Positions 41,983-50,762 of a stretch of DNA of 64,000 nucleotides are shown here, piece after piece. A program made the position numbers and the translations under genes. This stretch comes from Marnyiella aurantia (GTDB lineage Bacteria; Bacteroidota; Bacteroidia; Flavobacteriales; Weeksellaceae): NCBI RefSeq assembly GCF_014041915.1, contig NZ_CP059472.1, positions 1,054,001 to 1,118,000 of the forward strand, given 5' to 3'. How positions within the stretch are numbered: position 1 is the first letter of the stretch; each line of letters begins with the position of its first letter. The notes under the pieces are model-generated. The model worked only from the letters and a program-made list of their open reading frames with translations, was not told the DNA's origin and did not search any database.

Positions 41983-42003
41983 AACTCTGTTGATTTTAAT
42001 TAA

Positions 42004-42480
42004 TTATTTAGAAGTCCTCTGAAAATTATAAACCACGTTTACGGTTTGTCCTTCAAAAGGAACGGATTGCTGCACGGAGAACTGATCTGCGGTCTGATTC
42101 AGTAACGTAAGGGCATATCCAGTCTCATTCTCTTTAGCTTTTGTACCGTCAAAAATCTTTTTAAACTGGAATGTATTTCCTGTTAACACTTCAAATTTAA
42201 TTGGCTGCGTTTTTACGGGGCAGGCGCCACCACCGTTAAGTGTATAAGAGCCGGTGTAGTTATTCGGCACCAAAATCCACTGACTGCCAACAAAGCACTG
42301 TGCATCTGCACCTTCATCAAAAGGTTTGATCATATAAGACTTATCATAGTCTACACTGGTAATTTGCCACGTACCCTTCATTTTGAGAAATTCTGCTCTG
42401 TCGGCTTGCGCTGTTTTCGCAGTTGAGCAGGAAACAGCGAGCGACGCTGCCACAATTCCCGTTAAAAGTAAATTTTTCAT
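42004..42480 (-). CDS. lipocalin-like lipoprotein
   Basis: A 158-residue exported lipoprotein; the signal peptide ends in the lipobox AVSC (Cys18). The mature part starts FLKMKGTWQITSVDYDKSYM, the typical GxW of the lipocalin fold, and continues through beta strands with GSYTLNGGGACPV and NTFQFKKIFDG to a C-terminal VVYNFQRTSK. It probably binds a hydrophobic ligand or acts structurally at the outer membrane; ligand unknown. It is upstream of the OmpA-like gene on the same strand. Confidence 0.82.
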   Translation of the reverse strand: MKNLLLTGIVAASLAVSCSTAKTAQADRAEFLKMKGTWQITSVDYDKSYMIKPFDEGADAQCFVGSQWILVPNNYTGSYTLNGGGACPVKTQPIKFEVLTGNTFQFKKIFDGTKAKENETGYALTLLNQTADQFSVQQSVPFEGQTVNVVYNFQRTSK

Positions 42481-42543
42481 TGTTTAAATTATTTGATACT
42501 GGCAAACAGGCTAAAACCGTGCCAGCCAAAATACCGGAAAATA

Positions 42544-42574
42544 AAAAAAGCCCATAAATATGGACTTTTTCTCA
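42544..42574 (-). terminator. Rho-independent terminator of the S8 peptidase gene
   Basis: On the minus strand AAAAAGTCCATA pairs with TATGGGCTTTTT (one G-T pair) and continues into Ts, about 30 bases after the peptidase stop. Confidence 0.85.
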
Positions 42575-42602
42575 CTATCTTTCAGAGCAATACTCAAAGT
42601 AA

Positions 42603-44309
42603 TTATTTCGCTTTTTTCTTCGCTGCAGCCTTTTTATATGCAGGCTTAGATGCTTTACCTTCTGCTTTGCAGAAGTTGGTGTACGCATACTCCGCAGCCT
42701 TGCGCAAATCAATGACACCTCCGGATCTGGAAATCAAATCAAAACGGTTGTTTGTATTGGTAGGAAGCATCGCATTTACAGAAGATTTGTTGGCAGTTTT
42801 CACCAATGATTCAATGATCTGTTCCGGCTTAAGGTTAGGCATATAAGCCAATAAAACTGCTGCTGCACCCGCAACGACTGGTGAAGCCATTGAGGTTCCC
42901 TGCTCATATCTATATTTAGCATCCGGCACCGGAGCATATATTTCCTGGCCCGGCGCAAAAACGTCTACCATTTTTTGGTTATAATTTGAGAATGAAGCTC
43001 TAAGAAACTCAGCATCCTTTGTGCTGGCACCTACCACTATCATATTACTGATGAATGGCTGCGCGTCTGCAGTACTTTTAAAGTTGCTTGGAAAATATGT
43101 ATTTTCTGCCAAGTCCTCATTATCATTACCGGCCGCCTTTACAAGAAGTACACCTTTATCCTGTGCGTATTTGAATGCATCCCAAACCACTTCCTTGCCC
43201 GGAGAAACAGGTTTTCCAAAGCTCATATTCAGGATTTTTGCACCATTATCCACAGCATATCTAATTGAGTTAGCAACATCCTTATCCCGCTCGTCACCGT
43301 TTGGAACTGTACGGATGGCCATGATCTTTGCAACTTTTGATGCTACGCCATACTGAACCTCATCGCCATGTGCCAATCCTGCAATGATGCCTGCCACATG
43401 GGTACCGTGACCTGCATCCGGTCCTTCGTAATTGTTGTTTCCGTAATATTTTTCTTTATAATCGTCGTAGTTATCTCCAACAATCTCTGCACGCGGATCA
43501 AAATCCAGATTATAGTGTTTCGTTGCCTGTGACTCAAAATGGGTAATAGCTTCTTTCATCTGTGCCTTCAACAATGTTTCTACCTCTGCAGGTGTCTTAC
43601 CCGCAAACTGCGGGTCCGTAGCAATCCCGGACAGCACCTGTGCCGACATTGCTTGTTCCTGAGTAGTTGGCTTGATGGCCGCCACCGCCTCCGGAGTCAG
43701 CACCTTACCGTTAAGCATGGAAACCATTGTTGGAATCATGGAGTTGATCATACTGTAAGTTTGAAAGGCCTGTTTTGCCTCCATCCCTTTTTTAGTATAA
43801 ATCTCCTTGGATTTCATATACATCTCAAACTCAGCCGGCATCTTTGCCTGATTGGTCTTATTTTGAGAAGAATCTGCGCCTTCAAAAACGGATTGATATT
43901 TCTTGACGATCCGGGTAACTTCCAGGTTATCGGCATCAATATCACCGTTCTTTCCACCAATAAAGTTCCAACCGTGAACATCGTCTACATAACCGTTTCC
44001 ATCGTCGTCTTTACCGTTGTTAGGAACTTCATTCGGGTTCTTCCACATATTCTTAATCAGTCCGGGATGATCCACCTCTACTCCGCTGTCCAGAACACCT
44101 ACCACTACAGTTTTAGGTTTCAGACCCTTGGACTCCAAATATTTATATGCATTCTCTGTATTAATTCCGTAAACATTGGTAGCCGAAAAATCCTTGTGGT
44201 ACCAGGTCATTAAATCCTTATCTTTCATTGGATCCAATGCAGCAGCCGACTGTGCAGAAACCAATCCAAATCCAAACAGGAAAGAAGTTGCTATAAAAAG
44301 TCTTTTCAT
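42603..44309 (-). CDS. secreted S8 (subtilisin-like) serine peptidase
   Basis: A 568-residue exported subtilase. A signal peptide (MKRLFIATSFLFGFGLVSAQ) precedes the catalytic domain with Asp in VVGVLDSGVEVDHP (near residue 74), His in DAGHGTHVAGIIAG (near 303) and Ser in YEQGTSMASPVVAGAA (near 471). The Asp-to-His distance of about 230 residues is far above the usual 30-50, so a large helical insertion (MKSKEIYTKKGMEAKQAF...) interrupts the domain. There is no propeptide domain and no T9SS sorting tail; it ends in a Lys/Ala-rich stretch. It is probably periplasmic or outer-membrane associated. WbqC lies 11 bp upstream. Confidence 0.93.
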   Translation of the reverse strand: MKRLFIATSFLFGFGLVSAQSAAALDPMKDKDLMTWYHKDFSATNVYGINTENAYKYLESKGLKPKTVVVGVLDSGVEVDHPGLIKNMWKNPNEVPNNGKDDDGNGYVDDVHGWNFIGGKNGDIDADNLEVTRIVKKYQSVFEGADSSQNKTNQAKMPAEFEMYMKSKEIYTKKGMEAKQAFQTYSMINSMIPTMVSMLNGKVLTPEAVAAIKPTTQEQAMSAQVLSGIATDPQFAGKTPAEVETLLKAQMKEAITHFESQATKHYNLDFDPRAEIVGDNYDDYKEKYYGNNNYEGPDAGHGTHVAGIIAGLAHGDEVQYGVASKVAKIMAIRTVPNGDERDKDVANSIRYAVDNGAKILNMSFGKPVSPGKEVVWDAFKYAQDKGVLLVKAAGNDNEDLAENTYFPSNFKSTADAQPFISNMIVVGASTKDAEFLRASFSNYNQKMVDVFAPGQEIYAPVPDAKYRYEQGTSMASPVVAGAAAVLLAYMPNLKPEQIIESLVKTANKSSVNAMLPTNTNNRFDLISRSGGVIDLRKAAEYAYTNFCKAEGKASKPAYKKAAAKKKAK

Positions 44310-44320
44310 AAAATTATTTG

Positions 44321-44935
44321 TTATTGTTGAGTTGTAATATTTTTAAGATAGGTAGATGATTCCGGTCCAATGTTACACAGAAGATCCAAAATGGACAGGT
44401 CTTCAATGAAACCATGTTTTGCAGTAAAGCTCTGATAATACTCCGGATAGCCTTTGTTTTGAGAGTTTTTTGCTGAGAACTTATCCCGCAGATTCAGCAT
44501 CACAGGTTCTTTAAGGTATTCGTGCGTCAGTTCAAAGTTTACCTCAGTTTTCAGTAGCGATTGGATGACATCAAGTACCTTAAGGTTAAAGTCGAAAAGG
44601 TATTTCTTCTTTTCACCATATATGGTTTGCAGCTTATCTTCATAATACTCAAAATACGGAGAACTTTGATAGGCTGTTTTAATGGATTTCCAATGTTGTT
44701 TCGGCCAGTCTTCGGCGTATGATATCTCTGTTTCCTTATAAAGACGGCTACCATTGTGCTTTATCGGTATCATGAGTGCCAGTTTACCGTTGGCACCGTA
44801 AATAAGTGTGCGGTTACGGAAGGTCTGTTTCGGGAAATTTTCAAATTGCTCGAGGAGTATTTCCCGGTCAGGTTTCAGGAATTCTGCAAACCAGGACACA
44901 GGCGGAAGATAAAATACAGGCAATAAAACGTTCAT
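44321..44935 (-). CDS. WbqC family protein
   Basis: A 204-residue protein recognised as WbqC-like by NVLLPVFYLPPVSWFAEFLK, FPKQTFRNRTLIYGANGKLALMIPIKH and YAEDWPKQHWKSIKTAYQSSPYFEYYED. WbqC proteins appear in O-antigen clusters but also as isolated genes in Bacteroidota; no biochemical role is established. It lies downstream of lepB, separated by a terminator, and 11 bp upstream of the S8 peptidase gene, with which it may be cotranscribed. Confidence 0.85.
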   Translation of the reverse strand: MNVLLPVFYLPPVSWFAEFLKPDREILLEQFENFPKQTFRNRTLIYGANGKLALMIPIKHNGSRLYKETEISYAEDWPKQHWKSIKTAYQSSPYFEYYEDKLQTIYGEKKKYLFDFNLKVLDVIQSLLKTEVNFELTHEYLKEPVMLNLRDKFSAKNSQNKGYPEYYQSFTAKHGFIEDLSILDLLCNIGPESSTYLKNITTQQ

Positions 44936-44951
44936 GAGTATATAAAATTAA

Positions 44952-44975
44952 AAAACGCGATAAAGACCGCGTTTT
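44952..44975 (-). terminator. Rho-independent terminator of lepB
   Basis: AAAACGCG pairs with CGCGTTTT around an eight-base loop and on the minus strand runs into a T-rich stretch, 7 bases after the lepB stop. Confidence 0.88.
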
Positions 44976-44981
44976 GTATGA

Positions 44982-46667
44982 TTAAACATCTTTATCTTTT
45001 TTCCGAAAGAGTTTTGCAAAATAATCCCAACCGAAAAAGAGAACAAGGATTAGCACAGCCAGCCACCAGTAGGAGGTTTTATGCAGTTCACCGGTATTGG
45101 CAGCCTTAAACATTCTGTCCCAACGAAATGTTGATCCAAAAAACCAACCTTTTTTTGCCTGGTAACTGGAACTGTTATCTGCGAAAAGCCCTTCTAAACT
45201 TAACCAGGTAAACATCGGTGTACCCACGATGTGTGTTTCGGGAACGTATCCGAAGAAGCGCGCATCCAGCGAGGCGTCACGGTTATCCCCAACCATCATA
45301 TAGTAATCATACTGTACAGTATAGGTGTTGGTTTCCTGACCGTTAATGATGATCTTTCCATTGTTTTCATCGAGTGTATTTCCTTCGTGTTGCACAATGA
45401 GTTTACGGTATTCGGGCAGGTTTTCCGGTGTAAGTTTCAGCACGTCGCCCTTTTTTGGGATGCGCAGCGGACCATACCAGTCTACATTCCAGTTCTTATT
45501 ATTTGGGAAGATGGTTGACGAGGTATTTATTTTTTCGCTGAAAACCAGTTGTTGCTGTTCCATTGTTTTCTGCATGTCCGGATAGTAAGAAATATCCTTT
45601 TTGCCCTGCGGCTCAACTACCTCTACCATAGTTACCACTTGTGGCAGCGCTTTAATCTCCTTTGCTGTTTGATCAGTAAGTCCCTGGAAGCGGTAATAAA
45701 AGCCTGAACCCCTTTGTTGTTCCTGAACCGGTAAAAAACCGTATATATCATATAATGAACCGATATCAAGTTGGGAACTCGTCAGGACTTCATACGCGTG
45801 CTGCACCTGCGCATCGCCCATTTTCACTTCTGGTTTACCGTTTATAAAGAGTTTTCCTGCTCTGAATTCCATAACATCGCCAGGCTGGGCAACCAATCGT
45901 TTTACATACGGATCTTTTCTGTCTATAGCCACATGCACGGAATCATCCGGGTAGTTGAAGACTACAATGTCATTTCTTTCAGGTTTTTCCCAACCCGGAA
46001 GGCGCAGATAAGGAAGCTTAATCCCTTCAGCATATGATTTTGGATCATCTTTGGGATTTCCTTTCTCGCCTGTATCTATGATGGTTCCCTGAAGAAAAGG
46101 AATTGCCACAGGCCGCATAGGCATTCGGTAGCCGTAATTAAGTTTATTAACGAAAAGGAAATCGCCTACAAGCAGTGTGCGCTCCATGGATCCTGTAGGA
46201 ATTCCAAAGGGCTGCGTGAAGAATACGTGAATTATCGTGGCAAAAACCACCGCAAAAGTGATGGATCCCAGGAAGGAGTCTTTTTTCCCCGCTTCTTTTT
46301 CATCATCAGTCAGGTAAAGGTCGTCATCGGTCCACCGCTCAGTATCTTTGGAATAATTAACAACCCCCATATAAATGAACGGCAGGAATACCGTCATCAG
46401 TTTTTGCTGAAAGAGGGTCTTACCAAACACCTTCATAAGGTTAAGGTGAAAAACCGACATCATAATTGGCCCTACGATCGGCAGATACGCCAACGCAACC
46501 CACCATTTTGGCTGACCGGATTCCTTCTGCACAATATAATAATTGTAGAAGGGAACAAATGCCAACAAGGGACTGTACCCCATCTTTTGGAACAGTTTCC
46601 AGGTGGAAATTCCCATCAGAACGGAAAGTATGATTACATATAAAGTGTAGGTTAGAAAATAATCCAT
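44982..46667 (-). CDS. lepB: signal peptidase I with DUF5684 N-terminus
   Basis: Leader peptidase that cleaves Sec signal peptides on the outer face of the inner membrane. At 561 residues it is much longer than E. coli LepB. An N-terminal DUF5684 region (four spans, including SPLLAFVPFYNYYIVQK) precedes a span and the S26 domain: catalytic Ser in FGIPTGSMERTLLVGDFLF near residue 156, Lys in DPYVKRLVAQPGDVM near residue 256, and box E GDNRDASLDARFFGYV near residue 466. The roughly 200 residues between boxes D and E hold a large insert. A C-terminal span (WWLAVLILVLFFGWDY) is also unusual. Confidence 0.93.
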   Translation of the reverse strand: MDYFLTYTLYVIILSVLMGISTWKLFQKMGYSPLLAFVPFYNYYIVQKESGQPKWWVALAYLPIVGPIMMSVFHLNLMKVFGKTLFQQKLMTVFLPFIYMGVVNYSKDTERWTDDDLYLTDDEKEAGKKDSFLGSITFAVVFATIIHVFFTQPFGIPTGSMERTLLVGDFLFVNKLNYGYRMPMRPVAIPFLQGTIIDTGEKGNPKDDPKSYAEGIKLPYLRLPGWEKPERNDIVVFNYPDDSVHVAIDRKDPYVKRLVAQPGDVMEFRAGKLFINGKPEVKMGDAQVQHAYEVLTSSQLDIGSLYDIYGFLPVQEQQRGSGFYYRFQGLTDQTAKEIKALPQVVTMVEVVEPQGKKDISYYPDMQKTMEQQQLVFSEKINTSSTIFPNNKNWNVDWYGPLRIPKKGDVLKLTPENLPEYRKLIVQHEGNTLDENNGKIIINGQETNTYTVQYDYYMMVGDNRDASLDARFFGYVPETHIVGTPMFTWLSLEGLFADNSSSYQAKKGWFFGSTFRWDRMFKAANTGELHKTSYWWLAVLILVLFFGWDYFAKLFRKKDKDV

Positions 46668-46751
46668 ATTCGATTGCTTAACGCTATTAGTTTATTTGAT
46701 AGTGAAAATGTTACTTACAGATGCATCTTTCGCATCATAAGAGTAATGTTA

Positions 46752-47453
46752 TCAGGAGAAGAGCACGTCTTTCATGGTGAAGTTTCCTTTTTTTCCGATG
46801 ATCCATTCGGCAGCAATTACGGCACCCTGTGCAAAACCATTCCGGCTGAAAGCGGTATGACTAATTTCAATCTCATCCAAATCGGACCGGTAATAAACCT
46901 TGTGAGTACCGGGCACCTCATCCTCACGAATGGCAAATATACCCAGCTCTGCACCTTTGGTCTCTTCCAGTTTCCAGGCATTATAGCGTGCATCATGGGC
47001 CATAATACCTTCCGCAAGTGAGATGGCTGATCCGCTTGGTGCATCTTTCTTATGAGTGTGATGGATTTCTTTCAACTGTACTTTATATTCGTCAAAAGGC
47101 CGCATCAGTTTCGCAAGCTTTTCATTCAATGCAAAAAAAAGATTAACGCCTAAGCTGAAGTTGGAGCCGTAAAGAAATGCGGTAGTATTAGCTTCAGCAA
47201 TGCTTTCCACTTCCGCCTTGCGAGCAAGCCAGCCGGTCGTTCCGCAAACGACCGGAATCTGAAGTTCCAGGCAGTTTTTTATGTTGATAAAAGCGGCTTC
47301 GGGCTGCGAGAACTCAATAACCACATCCGGATTATTCAGATTTTCCGCTGTGGGTGTTTCACTGAGCCTGGCTACGATCTCATGACCTTTGGAAGAGGCA
47401 ATTTCATCGATGATCTTCCCCATCTTTCCATATCCTACCAATGCTATTTTCAT
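46752..47453 (-). CDS. dapB: 4-hydroxy-tetrahydrodipicolinate reductase
   Basis: The lysine/diaminopimelate pathway enzyme, 233 residues and slightly shorter than the E. coli enzyme. The N-terminal Rossmann motif is VGYGKMGKIIDEIA; PVVCGTTGWLA is the cofactor loop; the catalytic segment is EIHHTHKKDAPSGSAISLAEGI with its His and Lys. It supplies DAP for peptidoglycan. It lies between lepB and the DUF5683 gene, 9 bp after the latter, in a minus-strand group parA-parB-DUF5683-dapB-lepB. Confidence 0.96.
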   Translation of the reverse strand: MKIALVGYGKMGKIIDEIASSKGHEIVARLSETPTAENLNNPDVVIEFSQPEAAFINIKNCLELQIPVVCGTTGWLARKAEVESIAEANTTAFLYGSNFSLGVNLFFALNEKLAKLMRPFDEYKVQLKEIHHTHKKDAPSGSAISLAEGIMAHDARYNAWKLEETKGAELGIFAIREDEVPGTHKVYYRSDLDEIEISHTAFSRNGFAQGAVIAAEWIIGKKGNFTMKDVLFS

Positions 47454-47462
47454 CCGGTCAAT

Positions 47463-48095
47463 TTAAAATTTATAATTAAGGACCACGCCCATCGTAGATG
47501 GTCTGTCCGTAAAATCATCCTGTATCATGGTGGGCCGAATAACCAAATCCGGATCATTCCGGCCTTCGTATAGGTGCGCATCTACCACAGCATCAACAAT
47601 ATTCAGTATATATATCAGACCTGTCGCAGCAATTGCATAATCGCGGTTTCTTTTCCACAAATCCTGCTGGCGTCCCAAAGCCTCTTTCAGATTGGGAATG
47701 TTATAGGTAGAAAACTCGTGCGGAACACCGTTTATTTCGGATACAAAAGCATTCCTGTATCTTCTGTACCGCTTGTCGTTATAGATGGTAATGCCAACGC
47801 CGGCACCGATGGCTCCCCAGGCTATCGGTATCTTCCAGTATTTTTTGTTGTAAAACTGACCCAATCCCGGCAATACCGCAGAATAAAGACCTGCCTTTGT
47901 AGGGCTGAAGGCGGGCTTTGTATAAGGTGCGTTCAAATTCTCAATAGTACTCACCACTTCCAGCTCACTCTTCGGTGTCCTGGCAGACAGGGTATCCCGC
48001 GGATGATTTTCCGTTCGGATGGTATCATTACGGTTTACCTGCGCAAGAGTTAAAACCGAAATGAAAAAAAGTAAGGCTGTCAGGAAACATCTCAT
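47463..48095 (-). CDS. exported DUF5683 family protein
   Basis: A 210-residue envelope protein with a Sec signal peptide (MRCFLTALLFFISVLTLAQ). The DUF5683 core is SAVLPGLGQFYNKKYWKIPIAWGAIGAGVGITIYN, plus a second hydrophobic segment YAIAATGLIYILNIVDAVVDAHL. The PGLGQFYN motif is typical of membrane-remodelling or integral outer/inner membrane proteins in Bacteroidota; function unknown. Its ATG overlaps parB by 4 bp and it precedes dapB by 9 bp, so it sits in the par-dap operon. Confidence 0.82.
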   Translation of the reverse strand: MRCFLTALLFFISVLTLAQVNRNDTIRTENHPRDTLSARTPKSELEVVSTIENLNAPYTKPAFSPTKAGLYSAVLPGLGQFYNKKYWKIPIAWGAIGAGVGITIYNDKRYRRYRNAFVSEINGVPHEFSTYNIPNLKEALGRQQDLWKRNRDYAIAATGLIYILNIVDAVVDAHLYEGRNDPDLVIRPTMIQDDFTDRPSTMGVVLNYKF

Positions 48096-48982
48096 AACCG
48101 GAAGTGCGATAGAATATTATCCAGGTCATCCTGATTTTTAAAATCCAGCACGATTTTACCTTTATCTCCTTTTCCCGAAGTTTTAATTTCCACGTTAACC
48201 TCCAGCGCATCGGCCAGGGATTTCTGCACTCTTTTCAGGCTGTTGGGCAAAACAGATTTGGTTTTAGGCTCTGCTTTTTCAGGATTCTTAAGCTGTGTGG
48301 AAGCAAATTCGGCCTGTCTTACATTAAGCCCTTCATTTACTATTTTTCTGAAAAGAATGTTTTGGGATTCCGGATCTTCAAGACTGATAATTGCACGGCC
48401 ATGACCTGCGGAAATTTCGCCGCTCCGGATCGCATTCTGAACTTCGGGAGTCAGCCGTAAAAGCCGTATAGAATTGGTAATTGTACTTCTTTCCTTGCCC
48501 ACGCGCTGGCTCAGGCTTTCCTGAGTAAGCCCTATCTCATCCAGGAGTCGTTGGTATGTTAACGCCACTTCAATGGCATCCAGGTCCTCGCGCTGGATAT
48601 TTTCCACCAGAGCCATTTCCAGAAGTTCCTGGTCATTTACGAGACGGATATAAGCGGGGATGCTGGCAAGGCCTGCGATCTTAGAAGCACGGTAACGTCT
48701 TTCACCTGAAATAATCTCAAACTTACCACCTTCCTTTCTAACCGTAATTGGCTGTATAACACCAAGATTACGGATGGACTGCGCGAGTTCGTTAAGTGCC
48801 CTCTCGTCAAAATAGGTTCTGGGCTGAGAGGCATTAGGATAGATATCCTCTATCTGAACCTCAACTATATTACCCACAAACTTATCCGCTCCTTCATCGG
48901 TGGCCGAGTTGATTGTTGCTTTTGATTCTGCACTCAGGATAGCTCCCAAACCGCGACCCATTGCTCTTTTTTTATCTTTCAT
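48092..48982 (-). CDS. parB: chromosome-partitioning protein ParB
   Basis: A 296-residue CTPase/DNA-clamp protein. The N-terminal ParB/Sulfiredoxin domain has IYPNASQPRTYFDERALNELAQSIRNLGVIQPI and the CTP/arginine motif SGERRYRASKIAGL; a helix-turn-helix region (TQESLSQRVGKERSTITNSIRLL, about residues 145-170) reads parS; the C-terminus dimerises. It works with ParA (37 bp upstream) to segregate the origin. No parS palindrome was found by eye in this window. Confidence 0.95.
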   Translation of the reverse strand: MKDKKRAMGRGLGAILSAESKATINSATDEGADKFVGNIVEVQIEDIYPNASQPRTYFDERALNELAQSIRNLGVIQPITVRKEGGKFEIISGERRYRASKIAGLASIPAYIRLVNDQELLEMALVENIQREDLDAIEVALTYQRLLDEIGLTQESLSQRVGKERSTITNSIRLLRLTPEVQNAIRSGEISAGHGRAIISLEDPESQNILFRKIVNEGLNVRQAEFASTQLKNPEKAEPKTKSVLPNSLKRVQKSLADALEVNVEIKTSGKGDKGKIVLDFKNQDDLDNILSHFRL

Positions 48983-49019
48983 TTATGCGTAGTCACTTTT
49001 TATAATCAGCTAAAAGCTG

Positions 49020-49793
49020 TTAATTATTCACCAGATTCTCGTTTTTCAGCAAAACTTCTTCGGCAAGCTGAAGGTACTGAATCGCACCTTTACTTTCCGC
49101 GTCGTAATTCAGAATGCTTTCGCCAAAACTCGGAGCTTCACTTAGACGGACGTTCCGGCTGATTATTGTTTCAAAAACCATCTCCGGGAAATGGCTGTTC
49201 ACCTCTTCTACCACCTGATTAGACAGGCGCAGACGGGAATCATACATCGTAAGCAGCAGACCTTCAATATCAAGATCTTTATTATGGATTTTCTGAACAT
49301 TTTTTACGGTGTTCAGCAGTTTACCCAAACCTTCAAGTGCAAAATATTCGCACTGAATCGGGATGATTACAGAATCTGCCGCCGTTAGCGCGTTGATAGT
49401 AATCAAACCAAGTGAAGGCGCGCAGTCGATCACGATATAATCATAGTCAGCCTGAATTTGTGCCAGCGCATCCTTGAGCATATACTCCCTCTGATCACGG
49501 TCTACGAGCTCAATTTCAGCAGCTACAAGATCAATATGGGAGGGTATGATGTCAAGATTTGGCGAAGAGGTACGCTGTATGCATTTTTTGGCATCAGAAC
49601 TGTGATCCAACAGGTTGTAGGTCGAAAATTTCACTTCTTCCACACCCAGTCCGGAAGTGGCATTGGCCTGAGGGTCGGCATCAATCAGAAGCACTTTTTT
49701 TTCCAATACGCCCAGGGCTGCAGCCAGGTTAACTGCCGTTGTAGTTTTCCCTACTCCTCCTTTTTGATTCGCTATACCGATGATTTTACCCAT
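49020..49793 (-). CDS. parA: ParA/Soj family chromosome-partitioning ATPase
   Basis: A 257-residue deviant-Walker ATPase. Walker A is NQKGGVGKTTTAVNLAAALG, followed by LLIDADPQANATSGLGV (switch I), the Walker B region YIVIDCAPSLGLITINALTAADSVIIPIQCEYFALEGL and a C-terminal DNA-binding helix region. It binds the nucleoid and drives ParB-parS complexes apart. It is the first gene of the par operon; a DnaA-box palindrome lies about 110 bp upstream. Confidence 0.96.
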   Translation of the reverse strand: MGKIIGIANQKGGVGKTTTAVNLAAALGVLEKKVLLIDADPQANATSGLGVEEVKFSTYNLLDHSSDAKKCIQRTSSPNLDIIPSHIDLVAAEIELVDRDQREYMLKDALAQIQADYDYIVIDCAPSLGLITINALTAADSVIIPIQCEYFALEGLGKLLNTVKNVQKIHNKDLDIEGLLLTMYDSRLRLSNQVVEEVNSHFPEMVFETIISRNVRLSEAPSFGESILNYDAESKGAIQYLQLAEEVLLKNENLVNN

Positions 49794-49898
49794 TATTAAT
49801 CTTTAAAAGACAAAAATACATAATTTTTAGAGTCGGTCTGCCGGGATTGTGACGGGCAAAATTAAATCGCTGGCACCTAACCCTTTAACATATAAAAA

Positions 49899-49932
49899 TT
49901 TATCCACAACTGAATATTCAATTGTGGATAAA
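49899..49932. promoter_or_regulatory. 34-bp palindrome of two DnaA boxes between tonB and parA
   Basis: Two exact TTATCCACA boxes face each other (49900-49908 on plus, 49923-49931 on minus), separated by the palindrome TGAATATTCA. The whole is a near-perfect palindrome with one mismatched pair, in an AT-rich spacer. Because it starts 17 bases after the tonB stop and is followed on the minus strand by AATTTTTAT, it could also be the tonB terminator. Location next to parA/parB makes an origin-related role plausible. Confidence 0.55.
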
Positions 49933-49949
49933 ATCTTATGCTGAATAAT

Positions 49950-50762
49950 CTATTCAAACTGCATTGTAATAGGAATTCGGAAATGTGACCTTACCTTCTG
50001 GCCATCCAGCACGGCAGGTTTCCATTTCCCCTTGGCAGAAACAACGGCTTTCTCAGCCTCGCGGTTGAATTCCGGATCCTTACCCGAGGCTTTAACCGCA
50101 GAAATAGTTCCGTCTTTTTCCACCACGAAAGTAACCACAGCTGAAATCTTCTCCCCTGAACCTACGTAGGCATCACCGTTAAAGTTTTGAATGACTTTTT
50201 TTCGGAAGGCCTGAATGCCTCCCTGGAAGTCTGCCATGACATCAACACGAACGGGAATTGCATTAGGGTCGGCTACCGGTGGTGCGGTTTGGGCAGGGAC
50301 TACGCTATTGCCGGGAACCACTGCTGGAGGACTATACTGTGTAACGGGAGGGTTGCCGGGAGTATCCTGTAAACCGGGAACGGCCTGGGTACGGTCTATT
50401 TCCGCAGCAGGGCTTTCCACTGCCTCACGTTTAGGAACAACCACCGAGGTATTATAAGTTTGGACAGAAGTTTCAACAGGTTTTGCTGCGGCTGGGATCA
50501 CTTTCTCCGGCACTACAACTTCGGGCACCGGAACCCATAGTGGGCCTGAGCCCTCAGGTGTGTTTGCCACAGTTGTATCCATGCCTGCAATAATTAAAGG
50601 TGTAATACCAAGCACCACGAAAATACTTATCCCAAAGAACATTGCCTTACCGAGCATTGATCCTTCTTCGCGTCGCAGAGCATATGCTCCATAATTTTTA
50701 TTGCGGTTCTGGAAAACTATTTCATCCAGACTTTGACCATTCTCCCTAAGCAAATTTTTCAT
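49950..50762 (-). CDS. energy transducer TonB
   Basis: A 270-residue inner-membrane protein. A cytoplasmic N-terminus (NKNYGAYALRREEG) precedes one span (AMFFGISIFVVLGITPLIIAGM, about residues 40-62), then a long Pro/Val-rich periplasmic linker, and a C-terminal TonB domain with DAYVGSGEKISAVVTFVVEKDGTIS and KGKWKPAVLDGQKVRSHFRIPI. It passes proton-motive energy from ExbB/ExbD to outer-membrane TonB-dependent receptors; no exbBD genes are in this window. The N-terminal NxNYGAYxLR motif is typical of Bacteroidota TonB. Confidence 0.93.
   Translation of the reverse strand: MKNLLRENGQSLDEIVFQNRNKNYGAYALRREEGSMLGKAMFFGISIFVVLGITPLIIAGMDTTVANTPEGSGPLWVPVPEVVVPEKVIPAAAKPVETSVQTYNTSVVVPKREAVESPAAEIDRTQAVPGLQDTPGNPPVTQYSPPAVVPGNSVVPAQTAPPVADPNAIPVRVDVMADFQGGIQAFRKKVIQNFNGDAYVGSGEKISAVVTFVVEKDGTISAVKASGKDPEFNREAEKAVVSAKGKWKPAVLDGQKVRSHFRIPITMQFE

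Noticed and set aside
48092-49793. parS site near parAB
   Set aside because: No TGTTTCACGTGAAACA-like palindrome was found by eye; absence here does not exclude one elsewhere.
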